A DNA stretch of 64,000 nucleotides from Taudactylus pleione (Eukaryota; Chordata; Amphibia; Anura; Myobatrachidae). The DNA is taken from the NCBI GenBank assembly GCA_031769625.1, contig JAUIMM010000738.1, forward strand, positions 1,059,501 to 1,123,500. Reading direction: 5' to 3'. The translations under genes were made by a program, and so were the position numbers. Below, one piece after another: positions 11,442 to 21,664 of the stretch (positions are counted from its first letter, which is position 1; every line of letters starts with the position of its first letter). The notes under the pieces are model-generated. The model saw nothing but the letters and a program-made list of their open reading frames with translations. It did no database searches and had not been told where the DNA came from.

Positions 11442-12024
11442 GGGCCTGATTCAGAGCCGCTCATAAGCGGCTGCTCGTTCGCTCCGAGCGATGTTTGCAC
11501 AACTGCGCATGCGTATGGGTCGTAATTCACATGTGCCAACCAGTCATTGCGGTCGGAAATCGAGCGCTCGCAAAATTGCAAGTACCTGCTAATTTGAGTG
11601 ACAGGATGAGGCGTTTGTGTGTGGTAACAGGGGAAGGTGCTTGAAAACGGGGAGTGGAGATCCGAACACAGGCGTGCCAATCGGTCAAAACGGGCGTAAT
11701 TAACAAAGCAGCGTCATCGACCACGTCACTTGGTTGTTTCTTAGTCTGAACTGTTCGCATGATTGCGGTAGGAAAATCCTACCACAAGCACTGCGAGCAG
11801 TTCAGACGCCTTTCGATGTACTCGATTAATCAAATAAATAGCGGAGATGACGTAGGATGCGAGCGGCCAGGGGGCGTCTTTACAAAATAGCGAGTGCATG
11901 TTTCGTTCGCTCGCTCAGACATAGAGGCGTCAACAGACCGCAAAGAGCGAGCACTCAATTTAAATAGCCGGCCCCTTTTTCTGAACGAGCGAGCGCAAAT
12001 AGCGTCCGGCTCTGAATCAGGCCC
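11442..12024 (+). mobile_element. Harbinger-like MITE inserted in older hAT transposase
   Basis: The 583-bp element begins GGGCCTGATTCAG, ends CTGAATCAGGCCC, and is flanked by TAA on both sides (11439-11441, 12025-12027). The interior shares motif order with the left end of the Harbinger element at 35861 (GTGACAG, then a GGTAACAGGGG-like stretch, then a CAGGCGTG motif). That links this group to Harbinger. It holds short hairpins but not the full chain. Confidence 0.85.
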
Positions 12025-12200
12025 TAAGTCAGCTTTAGAGAAACAAAAAATTGGCAATATGCCATTCACTACACGTAGTGGCAAGGAAAGAATAAGGCCT
12101 TGGCCTTTATTATTTCTGACTCTTGGCTCTAGTAATGATAATTTAAGCCCCTCTGCTTGCAGGAGAGGCACAAAAAAGTGTAAATTGTTAAGACGAGTAA

Positions 12201-12508
12201 TGGTGCATACACACGATCAGATTTTTCCTTCAGATATGAACGATAACGATTTTAAAATCGTTCAGTCGTTCATATCTGAAGGAAAATCGTTCATATCTGA
12301 CATGCCTGAACGATGGACGATCAACGATGCGCGTTCCCGTTTGTCAGATAACGATATCTGACATCTGATGGGTTTGCAGTCAGACTTGGACGATTCCATT
12401 CATTTTAATGCAGTCAAAAATCGTTCAATCGTTCAAATCGTTCAAATCGTTTAATCGTTCAATCGTTCATCTGACAAGTCTGACAAATCTGACCGTGTGT
12501 ACGCTCCA
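12201..12508. mobile_element. Palindromic MITE, TAA duplication
   Basis: The ends TGGTGCATACACACGATCAG and ATCTGACCGTGTGTACGCTC(CA) are inverted repeats flanked by TAA (12198-12200, 12509-12511), the TWA target of PIF/Harbinger elements. The interior has nested inverted repeats of CTTCAGATATGAACGA and ATCGTTCA. It belongs to the same family as 367-1159. Confidence 0.85.
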
Positions 12509-14181
12509 TAAGACACCGGAACCAACTGTGTGCTCTGAAAAATCACAAACCCCTGGGGAGAGTCTGTGTGTCTGCTGTTGCCATGTGTGAGCCTGACCTT
12601 TCTATTAATACTGTGCTTGAAGAGGATCCTCCTTCCACCATTTGTGTGCCTTCTTCTGATATAGAAATCGAGGATGCTTCTGTGGAATTGCACAAGGAGG
12701 ATGAGGAGGATATTTATGTAGTTGGCGATAACAGCAAGGATGATGAGGATGTTGATGATGATGAGGATGTTTGTGTAAAAACTGTAAATCAGGCAACAGT
12801 TGTTGCCCGTGGTGGGAAAAAATCCCATTGTTGCCATGTCTGGGCAAAAGACCAAAAAATCCACTTTCATTGTGTGGAAATATTTCCACCCAAATCCAGA
12901 CAACTTTTGCCACTCCTTTGATAGAGGAAGTAAGTATAACAGCTGTCACCCAGTTTCACAGCGGATTACTGACACCATGACGGTTGTGCTAGTATTAGAT
13001 GGTGAAATCAAAAAAATGAGGCTGATAGTGTGGAGGAAGTGCAAAAGGAGGATGAGGGTCCAATCTGAGGATGTAGATGATGAGGTTGTGGTTTGCGTAA
13101 ATCAGCCGCCAGTGGCAGCAATTGTTGCTCATGATAATAAGAAAGCCAGAAAAGCCACGTCTTGGATGTGGAATTATTTTAATCTAAATTCTGACATCTT
13201 TTAAATTTGTAAAGCCAAAGTTAGCAGAGGAAGGGACATTAACCATCTAGGCATCCTCCCTGTTACGTAATTTGCAGCGAGTTCATGCAATTTGTTTAAC
13301 AAAATTATAATAATTTGTAATTAATAACAAGCAGTCCAGTATCAGCTACCAGCAGTTTGGACCAGCACATGCAATCTCCACCAACTAATTGAAGGTAGTC
13401 CTTTTGTGGGGGCCCAAATAAACCAAGGAGTTCAGCCACGAAAGTGTCAGTCCTAGTGACTAAAGTGCTTGGTTTGTTAAACTGTGCATGTCCTTTTTAA
13501 TATCCCACATAAGAGTGAGTGGGAGGGACAATTCCATCTCACTCCTCTTTACTTTACATTTGGCACAATTTGGGGCATTGCCGACTGACATTATTATAGA
13601 TTATTAAACTGCCATCCTGTCTGCCACTGCTGTGAAGGCAAATATGATAGACATAGATGTCCAATATTTTTTTAAACTGCCGTGCATTTGTGCCGCTGCT
13701 TGTTGCTTACTTTAGCCAGCCAGCTCGCTGCAGCATTTTAGCCTATATTGGTGAAAAATAGTGAAATCAATATTATGAGCTGTGAGGTGGTTAAAAAGGC
13801 ATAGAAATGCCTGAAAATCATTGTTATTAAGGTTAATAATGTAGGAACAAAAACAGGCCCAAATTATGTGGTTTTAGCTGTTTTTATAATTTTTTGGAAA
13901 AAATACAGATCCGAAACCAAAAACAAAACACCAAGGAAAAAGATCCAACACCAGATCCAAAACCAGGGGAGATACAGATCCAAAACCAAAACTCGGGGAT
14001 CGGCGCACATCTCTAATTAACAGACATTGCTTAACTGAACATAGGATTTATCTCTAATATCTCCTGCATTTACTTATGGGTAAGTAGCAGTGATACTAAA
14101 ATTATGCATAAATTCCTGTTTCCACATGATATTCAGGGAGGTGGGGGAGCCCCTATAAGTTTAGTCATAAGTAGACTTTGA

Positions 14182-14681
14182 GGGCCTGATTCAGAGATGG
14201 ACGCCAATGTTTACTCAGATCGAGCGATTGTTAGCCATTGCGCGTGTGTATAAGCTGCACTGCGCATGTGCAGCAATTGTTCTGCGATTATGTCTGCAGA
14301 GAGGTTTCACTTCTAAAGTGAGTGACAGGTAGGCAGCATTTGGGGGAGGTAATAAGGGGTGGTTAGAAAAATGCAGGTCATTTTCTGGGCGTGCATAAAT
14401 TAGCCATTGCAATCTCTTTTGCAGCATGAGAGCTCTCTGTGTATCAGAAGAGCTGCAGTGTTTACAGCTGGACAGACTTGACTTACATGTTGCGTGACTG
14501 CCCGATGTGCATTGATGTTACCGATATTTATGTTGCATGTCATCAGAAGGACATGAGAAGGCAGCAGTGAGCGTCCCTATGCTCGGCTAAGCTTTGGAAG
14601 GCATTAGCATATTTTAGCAACTGTGATCCATGACAGATACAGCTGCTATTGCATTAGAGTACATCTCTGAATAAGGCCCTG
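14182..14681. mobile_element. Harbinger-like MITE, 3-bp duplication TGA
   Basis: The 500-bp element has ends GGGCCTGATTCAGAGATG and CATCTCTGAATAAGGCCC (one mismatch), flanked by TGA on both sides. The subterminal order (GTGACAGG, GGGGGAGGTAATAAGG, AAATGCAGGTCA, GGGCGTG) parallels 11442-12024 and the left end at 35861. No coding sequence. Confidence 0.85.
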
Positions 14682-15303
14682 AGGGTCTGATGAAGAGGAC
14701 GCAAACACATATTTCTTTTTGCATAAAATACACATTTTCATACTGCACATGTGCATGCTACTATCCGTATGTTGATTCAGATGCATCTTGGACTTTAGAC
14801 TCCTTGTAACTAGAAGTGGAATGGGGAAGGCAAGGCATGTGCAAGCTGTGGTCGACTACAGTAAGGATGTGTTCACAGTATGTGACTTAGCTAGGCTACA
14901 ATGAAGATGCATATGGAGGGGTATATCATGCAGGTGGTCGATCCCTTGTGCAAAATATGCTTTGATGAGGATGTAACCCTGGTTAGGGTTACGGAGATAA
15001 TTCATATATACAATTGAAACAGGTATATATTTTCATTCATCTATTTACAGCAAAATGCCACTTATGAGGTAAATGTTAAATATACTGTAGGGATAGATGT
15101 GATGTGATGTAAATATAAGTAAATATGTGGAAATGTATGTACCCTGTGCATGTTAGATATCTATGATGTCAGTGGACTTTGGTGCTTCATGCTGCAGATA
15201 TACATTTCACAGACATTGGTGATAGTTGCAGAAGGGGGCGGAGTAATATAGATGGGAGTGAATCGGTTCCTGTCAGGAAAATAGGATCCGGTGAGGGAGA
15301 GGC

Positions 15304-15312
15304 TATATAACA
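15304..15312 (+). promoter_or_regulatory. Putative TATA box in solo LTR
   Basis: CTATATAAC precedes a GC-rich, purine-rich segment in a candidate LTR. The plus orientation is set by this box. The call is inferred from sequence and position only. Confidence 0.4.
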
Positions 15313-16264
15313 GCTGTTGGTAGCAGCTGAGAGGCAGTCTCCTGATCCCTCCCTCCAGTGCCTGCCCTCCTGTGACCTGGGCAGCCGGTGAGCAGCGATG
15401 AGCTGCCAGGCGCAGGGGGGCAGAGCCGGAGAGGAAGCCCAGCCGGAGCTGGGGAAGCAGGTGGGACAGCGGAACTCACCCTGCCTTATTGGTGAAGCAG
15501 AAGAAGCTTACCTCTGATAAGAGGCAGTGGAGCAGCAGGGGTGGTCCCAGCAGTGGAGCAGAGCAGCAGTTACCAGAGGCATTTCCTGAGGGAGGAGGTA
15601 ACTGCAGGGGCTCGTCAGTGGCTCCAGCTTGACAGCTGATCGGCTGTCAGAAGGAGGGGACAGACGCCCAGCACCACTACCTGTGAGGCAATGCTGGCAT
15701 ATAAAGCCAGCTGTACAGAGGGACCGGTTTCAAGGAGGTGGTGAGAAATCTTTTAATGGAGCAGACTTACACTTAGTAGCCACAGTTACTCTGTAGTTTA
15801 TACTACATCAAATAGAGAGGCTGTGTAAGGGAATGTGCAGCTGATAAGGAGAGAGGGATGACCTCGGCCAGTGTGAGGATATCAGTGTGGAATTCCTGAG
15901 GCAGCGTGGAATATTCTGACAGCAGTGAGGAAATAACCCACTCTGTAGCACCACACAATGACTGGCCAGCTACTACAGTACATAGAAAACAGGAGGGCAC
16001 ATAGAGCTGTAAGGGATATGTCAGTTGGGACAGATATAAAATACCCATGCATTACAATGTACTGTCATCAGGATACAGCTAGAATTGAAGCTTGGGGGAG
16101 CATGTTCTATATTTTTTGTAGTAACAGAGGAGCAAAAGCTAAAAAATAACTTATTTCAGCTGCAGCCAGATAGGGAATATTCTATGCTATGTCAAAGTTT
16201 ACAGCCTTATACTCTGGCTTCTGCGTGGCTGAGCATATGAGGTATCGTTAGCGTCCAGCTCTTA

Positions 16265-16622
16265 TGGTGCGTACACACTGGGCGATTAAAGTGGACGACT
16301 GAACGATAACGATATCGTTATCGTTCAGTCGTCCACTTTATCGTCCATGTTTAACACAAAAAAGATGAACGATGACGACGACGCGCGTTCCCGCGGGTCG
16401 TTCGTCATCCTCGTTCATCGGGCTGACATGCAGGCCAACCTGACGACCTCGTCAGGTTGCTGCATGTCAGGGAATGGGTGAGAGAGCCCGGCGCTGAACG
16501 ATATCGCTAATGATATCGTTCAGCGGCTGTGCTCAATGTCATGAACGACATTGAGCACAGCCTGCCGGGGACACACTAGACGATATCGCTCAGGGAGCAT
16601 ATCGTCTAGTGTGTATGCACCT
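16265..16622. mobile_element. Palindromic MITE with TTA duplication, inside the solo LTR
   Basis: The ends TGGTGCGTACACACTGGGCG and AGTGTGTATGCACCT are inverted and flanked by TTA (16262-16264, 16623-16625). Inside, GTGGACGACTGAACGATAAC pairs with its complement at about 16318-16340, and ATGTCATGAACGACATTGAG is a second palindrome near 16538-16560. This fits the TWA-targeting PIF/Harbinger MITE group. Confidence 0.85.
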
Positions 16623-17488
16623 TTAGGCTATTAATCCTTAATGAACTTTTAGCTACATAAGTGGAAACCTATATGTGAGGGATACTTTGAGTGTTCACCT
16701 TGGATACTATTCATACAGGAGATACAGCAAATTGACGACTTGGACCAAGTGTATTTAAGTTGTTAGGAGTGGTATATTCCAGCACAGTTGAAGGCATATC
16801 TACCACCATATAGTATAACGGAAAAAGAACATTTTATTCTTCCGGATTCCAAGCATAACTTAATTTATGGCGATAAACTGTACATCTGCTTAAAACTGTA
16901 CAATTTGCTACAATGTTCAGTTAATATTTATATATACCTATATGTATATGAATCTGTGTATGATTTCATCTCTGAGTGTAAAGGAAGTATTTATTGCCAT
17001 ATTATATTGTTGACACATAAAGATGTTAAAGCTATAATTATAGTGAATTTTATTCCTGGAGGAGTCTGACAGTCCTTGGGTCTACGTGAATGAAGAAGAA
17101 CAGGTCATATATATAGATATGTATGTGATGTTACACTGTAATATTATATGTCATTTCAATCTTCATACACAAACATCACATTACACTATCAGGACCTTAT
17201 TAATATTATAGTGTATAACATAGCTTACCCAGGCAAGCCTTAGTTAATTAGCTTGGGTGGAGGCACTGGATTAATGATAACATAAAAGGTACACCACCTA
17301 GAGAGGTTAAGGGTGGGTGCATTATACAACATAGGAGTAACAAAGGTGGTAGTAACCTGGTGACCCTTTAGTGGTAAAAAGGGGGGTTACAAGGACGATG
17401 ATGACCAGCAGCTGCTTCTGAATGGTTGAGAGTGTTTCATCACTCCCACTGTTAAAAGAAATATTACTTTTTAAAGGGGAATACATTA

Positions 17489-17744
17489 TGCCTGATTCAG
17501 AAGTGGATGCAGAGTCGATGTAGGACGTAAGCAGTCAATGTTTTCAGTCTACACACTGCACATGCATCCCAAAGGTTACTGATCTAAGATGCTGAACTAA
17601 GTTAGATGAAGAGAGAGTGATTTACAGTGGGTGTCTCTGGGTTGAAATAGGGGGGTGGCTAGTCAGACACTGTTGTGATCAGCGACTGCATCTAAAGACG
17701 CAGTTGCACTGACACAGGTGGCCTTGTTTAGATGGAGATTCTGT
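17489..17744 (+). mobile_element. Harbinger-like MITE fragment
   Basis: It starts GCCTGATTCAGAAGTGGATG and keeps the family's subterminal layout (GTGATTTACAG, GGGGGGTGGCTAG). The right end is lost, replaced at 17745 by another inverted-repeat element. Old and truncated. Confidence 0.5.
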
Positions 17745-17940
17745 GGGGTATATTTACTAAAGTGCGGGTTTTTAGAAGTGGAGGTGTTGCCCATAACAAC
17801 CAATCAGATTCTAGCTATTATCCTCTATAAGATGCTAGATAATGATAAGAAGAATCTGATTGGTTGCTACGGGCAACATCTCCATTTCTAAAAACCCTAT
17901 GTGCGCCTATGCCGCTTCAGCGCTTCATACATCTCCCCCA
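17745..17940. mobile_element. Foldback MITE
   Basis: The left arm TTTTTAGAAGTGGAGGTGTT and following AACCAATCAGATTCTAGC pair with the right arm AATCTGATTGGTTGCTACGG and CATTTCTAAAAAC. Outer ends are GGGGTATATTTACTAAAG and ATACATCTCCCCC. The stem is about 50 bp with few mismatches. Confidence 0.75.
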
Positions 17941-18748
17941 TTGTGCCTTATAACCAAGAAGGGAAATATTACTTATGATCCCATTTGAATGTTAATATCT
18001 GTATTTATTTATATATATAACATCTTCATAATGGGGGCAAGGTGCAATCAGGGAGAGTACTAGCCTCTTCAGGGAGTCAGGGAGATTGCTCATATTTCAG
18101 GGATCTCTGACAATCAGGGAGAGTTGGTAGGTATGGGCTGAGCTCTTGTTGCCTCACCTCTCGTCTCTCCCTGCAATTCTAGGGAGCTCCGCAGATTTGG
18201 CCAGTTTTAACGAAAACATTATTACAATAAACAAAGAAGATGTTTATAAGTTATAAATATCTTCTTTGTATTTTTCTACTCGTTTTTATAGCAAAACTCT
18301 GGAGTATTACAGGGAGTATGATAGGAGAGGGAGTATTAAAGAGGAGGCTCTGGCCGCAGAGGAAAAGGACAGACCCGCTTGTTGGAATTAGATAAGATTC
18401 CCCTCAGGCTTTAATACGCCCCCTGGGCCTACTCATCACCAGATCCTAAGATTTTAGGTACTACATATCCAGAGACCATAAGATGCTCTGGCTCATGCTG
18501 AATTGGGCATACATCCTGTTGCTCAGAATAAATTCAGCAAATTTGTTCTGCACATGCCCACAAAAAAAAAGTCTTGCCTTTTAAATTATTGGCTCTTTAA
18601 ATCTACAATCTTATTTGCCAGAATCGAGATTTAGCCTGTAGATTTAAAGCGCCAATAATAGGGCCACAAGATGCTTTACAGAAACAATGAGTGTAATAAA
18701 TAACTGAGGCGAGGCAGACATTTTGAGTATACATCAATTCCACAGATT
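17941..18748. other. No gene; degraded repeat fragment
   Basis: Nothing codes here. Around 18035-18140 there are repeated CAGGGAGA motifs in an inverted layout, related to 9515-9625. A short inverted repeat surrounds 18580-18665 (TAAATCTACA / TGTAGATTTA). Otherwise the sequence is AT-rich. Confidence 0.4.
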
Positions 18749-18750
18749 TA

Positions 18751-18912
18751 GGGGTCTATTTACTAAGCAGTGTTATGAGACAGAGTGAAAAGTGATAAGA
18801 AAGTGATAAGGTACCAGCCAATCAGCTCCCAACTGTCATTTTTCAAACACAGCCTGTGAGATGAAAGTTTGGAACTGATTGGCTGGCACCTTATCACTTT
18901 CTTATCACTTAT
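18751..18912. mobile_element. Foldback MITE
   Basis: AGTGATAAGAAAGTGATAAG plus GTACCAGCCAATCAG (about 18790-18828) pairs with CTGATTGGCTGGCACC plus TTATCACTTTCTTATCACTT (about 18876-18911), giving a stem near 40 bp. The left edge GGGGTCTATTTACTAAG resembles other MITE ends in the window. Confidence 0.7.
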
Positions 18913-19013
18913 ATATATCCTACCTGCAAGGTACCAGGCAAAACAACCATCATGGGTGGACTGCATATGTTATACTGAGCGGATTAGACTATGCTGAGAA
19001 AAGATGACACCTA

Positions 19014-19400
19014 GGGGGAGATGTATCACCCGGCGATATGAAGAAGGAGTGGTATCAGCGCATGTTATGCTGTTGTTGCCCTAATACCCCAGCAGGGACA
19101 GCACTGTCCCTTGCTGCGGCGGCTGCCGGCTCTGTGGGCTGCACGTGAGCTCTCGCGATGCTTGCGAGATCCTGCGCATGCCCAGTGGAGCCGGCCAGAG
19201 AGAGAGACACAGCGCATCTGCACTAGGCTGATGCGTTGTCTGCTCTGGCGGAGTTCGTCGAATTGGGGAGTTTTCACTCCCCCACTCCAGCAGATGAGAT
19301 GTTAATACATCGGTACTGTTTCCTGCTTCGCCTCGGTAAAGAGGCGAAACAGTAAGAGTTATAGTGGCACGATGCATGCCACTATAATACATCTCCCCCA
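19014..19400. mobile_element. TIR element ending GGGGGAGATGTAT
   Basis: The left end GGGGGAGATGTATCAC and right end ATAATACATCTCCCCC are inverted repeats. Subterminal sequence includes TTTCCTGCTTCGCCTC against GAGGCGAAACAG (19320-19352). No convincing target duplication and no coding. Confidence 0.55.
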
Positions 19401-19979
19401 TAATGAGGGATCTGCAGAATACTAAAGCAAGGTTCGAGATAGGGGTGAGCGGGTTCGGATTTCTGAAATCCGAACCCCCCCGAGCCCCCCCGATCCGAGT
19501 CCGATCCGAGTCAGGCTCGACTTTTCCCGCCTGACTCGGATCTGAAATCGAGGCAAAACGTCATCATCCCGCCTTCCGAGTCTCGCGGGTTTTGGATCCT
19601 ATATAAGGTACCCGCGTCGGCGCCATTTTCTCACTCGGCTGTGGACAGTGAAGAGGGAGGGTGGGAGTTAGGGCTGTGTAGTGTAGTGTAGTGTAGTGCT
19701 GCTGTTGTCCACTACTTCAAAGTCCATAGGGGCTGGCTGTGTTGTGCTGTGCTGCTGTTGTTAATAGGGGCTGTGTCCACTACTTCAAAGTCCATAGGGG
19801 CTGGCTGGACTGTGTTGTGCAGTCAGTTCTCCATAGGGGCTGTGTCCACTCCAAAGTCCTGTGCAGTGTCCCAGTCCTAAAGGAGTGCTGTAGTGTTGTC
19901 CAGGGGGTGCTCTGTCCATCAGGGGTGCTCCCCCCAAGTGCTAAAAAAATAATATATTTTCTGTGTTTGTGAATTGTGT

Positions 19980-21260
19980 GCGCAGTAGCCGCACGTGCAT
20001 CAACAAAGTAGTGCCAAGCGTGCGCCTGTGTCATAAGTAAAGGGCCGGCTGGCTTGACCGTTAAAGGGTGCTGTAACCCCCAAAGTACACTCCAGTCCAA
20101 ACCAAAAAAAAAATATTTTCTGTGTTTGTGAATTGTGTGCGCAGTAGCCGCACGTGCATCAACAAAGTAGTGCCAAGCGTGCGCCTGTGTCATAAGTAAA
20201 GGGCCGGCTGGCTTGACCGTTAAAGGGTGCTGTAACCCCCGAAAGTACACTCCAGTCCAAACCAAAAAAAAATTATTTTCTGTGTTTGTGAATTGTGTGA
20301 GCAGTAGCCGCACGTGCATCAACAAAGTAGTGCCAAGCGTGCGCCTGTGTCATAAGTAAAGGGCCGGCTGGCTTGACCGTTAAAGGGTGCTGTAACCCCC
20401 GAAAGTACACTCCAGTCCAAACCAAAAAAAAATTATTTTCTGTGTTTGTGAATTGTGTGCGCAGTAGCCGCACGTGCATCAACAAAGTAGTGCCAAGCGT
20501 GCGCCTGTGTCATAAGTAAAGGGCCGGCTGGCTTGACCGTTAAGGGTGCTGTAACCCCCGAAAGTACACTCCAGTCCAAACCAAAAAAAAAATTATTTTC
20601 TGTGTTTGTGAATTGTGTGCGCAGTAGCCGCACGTGCATCAACAAAGTAGTGCCAAGCGTGCGCCTGTATCATAAGTAAAGGGCCAGCTGGCTTGACCGT
20701 TAAGGGTGCTGTAATCCCCGAAAGTACACTCCAGTCCAAACCAAAAAAAAAATAATTTTCTGTGTTTGTGAATTGTGTGCGCAGTAGCCGCACGTGCATC
20801 AACAAAGTAGTGCCAAGCGTGCGCCTGTGTCATAAGTAAAGGGCCGGCTGGCTTGACCGTTAAGGGTGCTGTAACCCCCGAAAGTATACTCCAGTCCAAA
20901 CCAAAAAAAAAATTATTTTCTGTGTTTGTGAATTGTGTGCGCAGTAGCCGCACGTGCATCAACAAAGTAGTGCCAAGCGTGCGCCTGTGTCATAAGTAAA
21001 GGGCCGGCTGGCTTGACCGTTAAAGGGTGCTGTAACCCCCAAAGTACACTCCAAACCAAAAATATATATATTTTCTGTGTTTGTGACTTGTGTGCACTGT
21101 GGCTGCACGTGCATCAACAAAGGAGCAGCGCCAAGCGTGCGCCTGTGTCCCATAAATAAAGAGCTGGCTGGCTCATTTCTTAAAGGGTGGTGTAACCCAC
21201 AAAGTGCACTACTCTCCAGCAAAAATAAAAAAATATTTTCTGTGTTTGTGTGCGCTTTAG
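19980..21260 (+). repeat. hAT repeat A array, about 7 units of 160 bp plus variant
   Basis: The anchor GCAGTAGCCGCACGTGCATC recurs at about 19982, 20141, 20301, 20461, 20621, 20781 and 20941. A variant unit at about 21096 (GTGGCTGCACGTGCATCAAC) is followed by a partial one. Units are nearly identical and differ by single bases and A-tract length. Each carries overlapping short frames that change phase per unit, because 160 is not a multiple of 3, so these frames are not genes. Confidence 0.92.
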
Positions 21261-21289
21261 CCGCACGTATATATATCAATATAACATAA

Positions 21290-21664
21290 ATGGAGGACCA
21301 AACTTTCTCCGATAAAAATAAAATAGGGAAAGATCAAGAACCACTTCCTCCTAGTGCTGTTGCTGCTGCTGGGAGTTGTTCATCATCCCAGAGAGGAAGT
21401 AGGAACATCACTACTTTTACTAAACAATTGACCATCCAACAGTCCCTAGCGATGAGGATGAAGTACGACAGCAGTCATCCTGAAGCAAAACGTATAACTG
21501 AGGCCTTGACTGCTATGTTGGTGTTAGACGTGCGTCCGGTATCCGACATTAGTGCAGTGGGATTTAGACAATTGATGGAGGTAGTGTGTCCTCGGTTCCA
21601 AATCCCGTCTAGATTCCACCTGCATCCTCAAAGCAGCAGCGACAAGCGTGCGTCTGTCTGTTAA
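21290..21664 (+). CDS. Truncated hAT N-terminal ORF, 124 codons, open in two copies
   Basis: It opens with the transposase start (MEDQTFSDKNKIGKDQ), jumps by deletion to the segment SSSQRGSRNITTFTKQ and SSHPEAKRITEALTAML that precedes the catalytic core, then enters repeat B and stops. The BED finger is deleted and no catalytic motif is left. The same ORF, same length and almost the same residues, is open on the minus strand at 31411-31037. Either a recent common source or selection could explain this. I infer no proven function; a regulatory peptide or mere relic are both possible. Confidence 0.4.
   Translation: MEDQTFSDKNKIGKDQEPLPPSAVAAAGSCSSSQRGSRNITTFTKQLTIQQSLAMRMKYDSSHPEAKRITEALTAMLVLDVRPVSDISAVGFRQLMEVVCPRFQIPSRFHLHPQSSSDKRASVC

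Larger units (their letters stand above)
11247..13300 (+). pseudogene. BED-finger hAT transposase remnant (older family)
   Basis: The frame begins MEDSHMTGEQD at 11247, echoing the MEDQTF start of copy 1. It is interrupted by a Harbinger-like MITE at 11442-12024 and a second MITE at 12201-12508. Homology resumes with the PFTTRSGKER motif (about 12062) and an acidic stretch. Two BED-finger-like halves follow (about 12800-12920 and 13140-13250), suggesting internal duplication or two degraded fingers. Residual SRGRDINHLG-like coding is visible near 13.22 kb. The RNase H-like core and dimerisation domain are missing, so no activity is expected. Confidence 0.75.
9843..14015 (+). mobile_element. 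hAT transposon, older related family, with two nested insertions
   Basis: The left end TAGAGATGAGCGGGT and right end CGGCGCACATCTCTA are flanked by the perfect 8-bp duplication ATTAACAG (9835-9842, 14016-14023). Layout mirrors copy 1: subterminal GATCCGAGTCGG region, TCTATAAAGG box about 9989, short CCATAGGGGCTGGC repeats, tandem array, BED-type transposase remnant, right end rich in GATCCAAAAC. Two younger elements (11442-12024, 12201-12508) interrupt the gene. The transposase core is largely deleted. Confidence 0.92.
14972..17391 (+). mobile_element. Probable solo LTR, about 2.4 kb
   Basis: The segment begins TGTAACCC and ends GGGGTTACA, giving TG...CA ends with short inverted repeats, flanked by the 4-bp repeat AGGA (14968-14971, 17392-17395). 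A TATATAACA box at about 15305 is followed by a GC-richer stretch (15330-15720), as expected of promoter plus R/U5. A 358-bp MITE (16265-16622) is inserted. No internal retroviral coding or second LTR is present, so LTR-LTR recombination is likely. ERV or gypsy origin cannot be told from the LTR alone. Confidence 0.65.

Noticed and set aside
15304..15720. Promoter and first exon of a host gene
   Set aside because: The TATA box and GC-rich exon-like stretch lie inside a segment with TG...CA ends and a 4-bp duplication, so a solo LTR explains them better.
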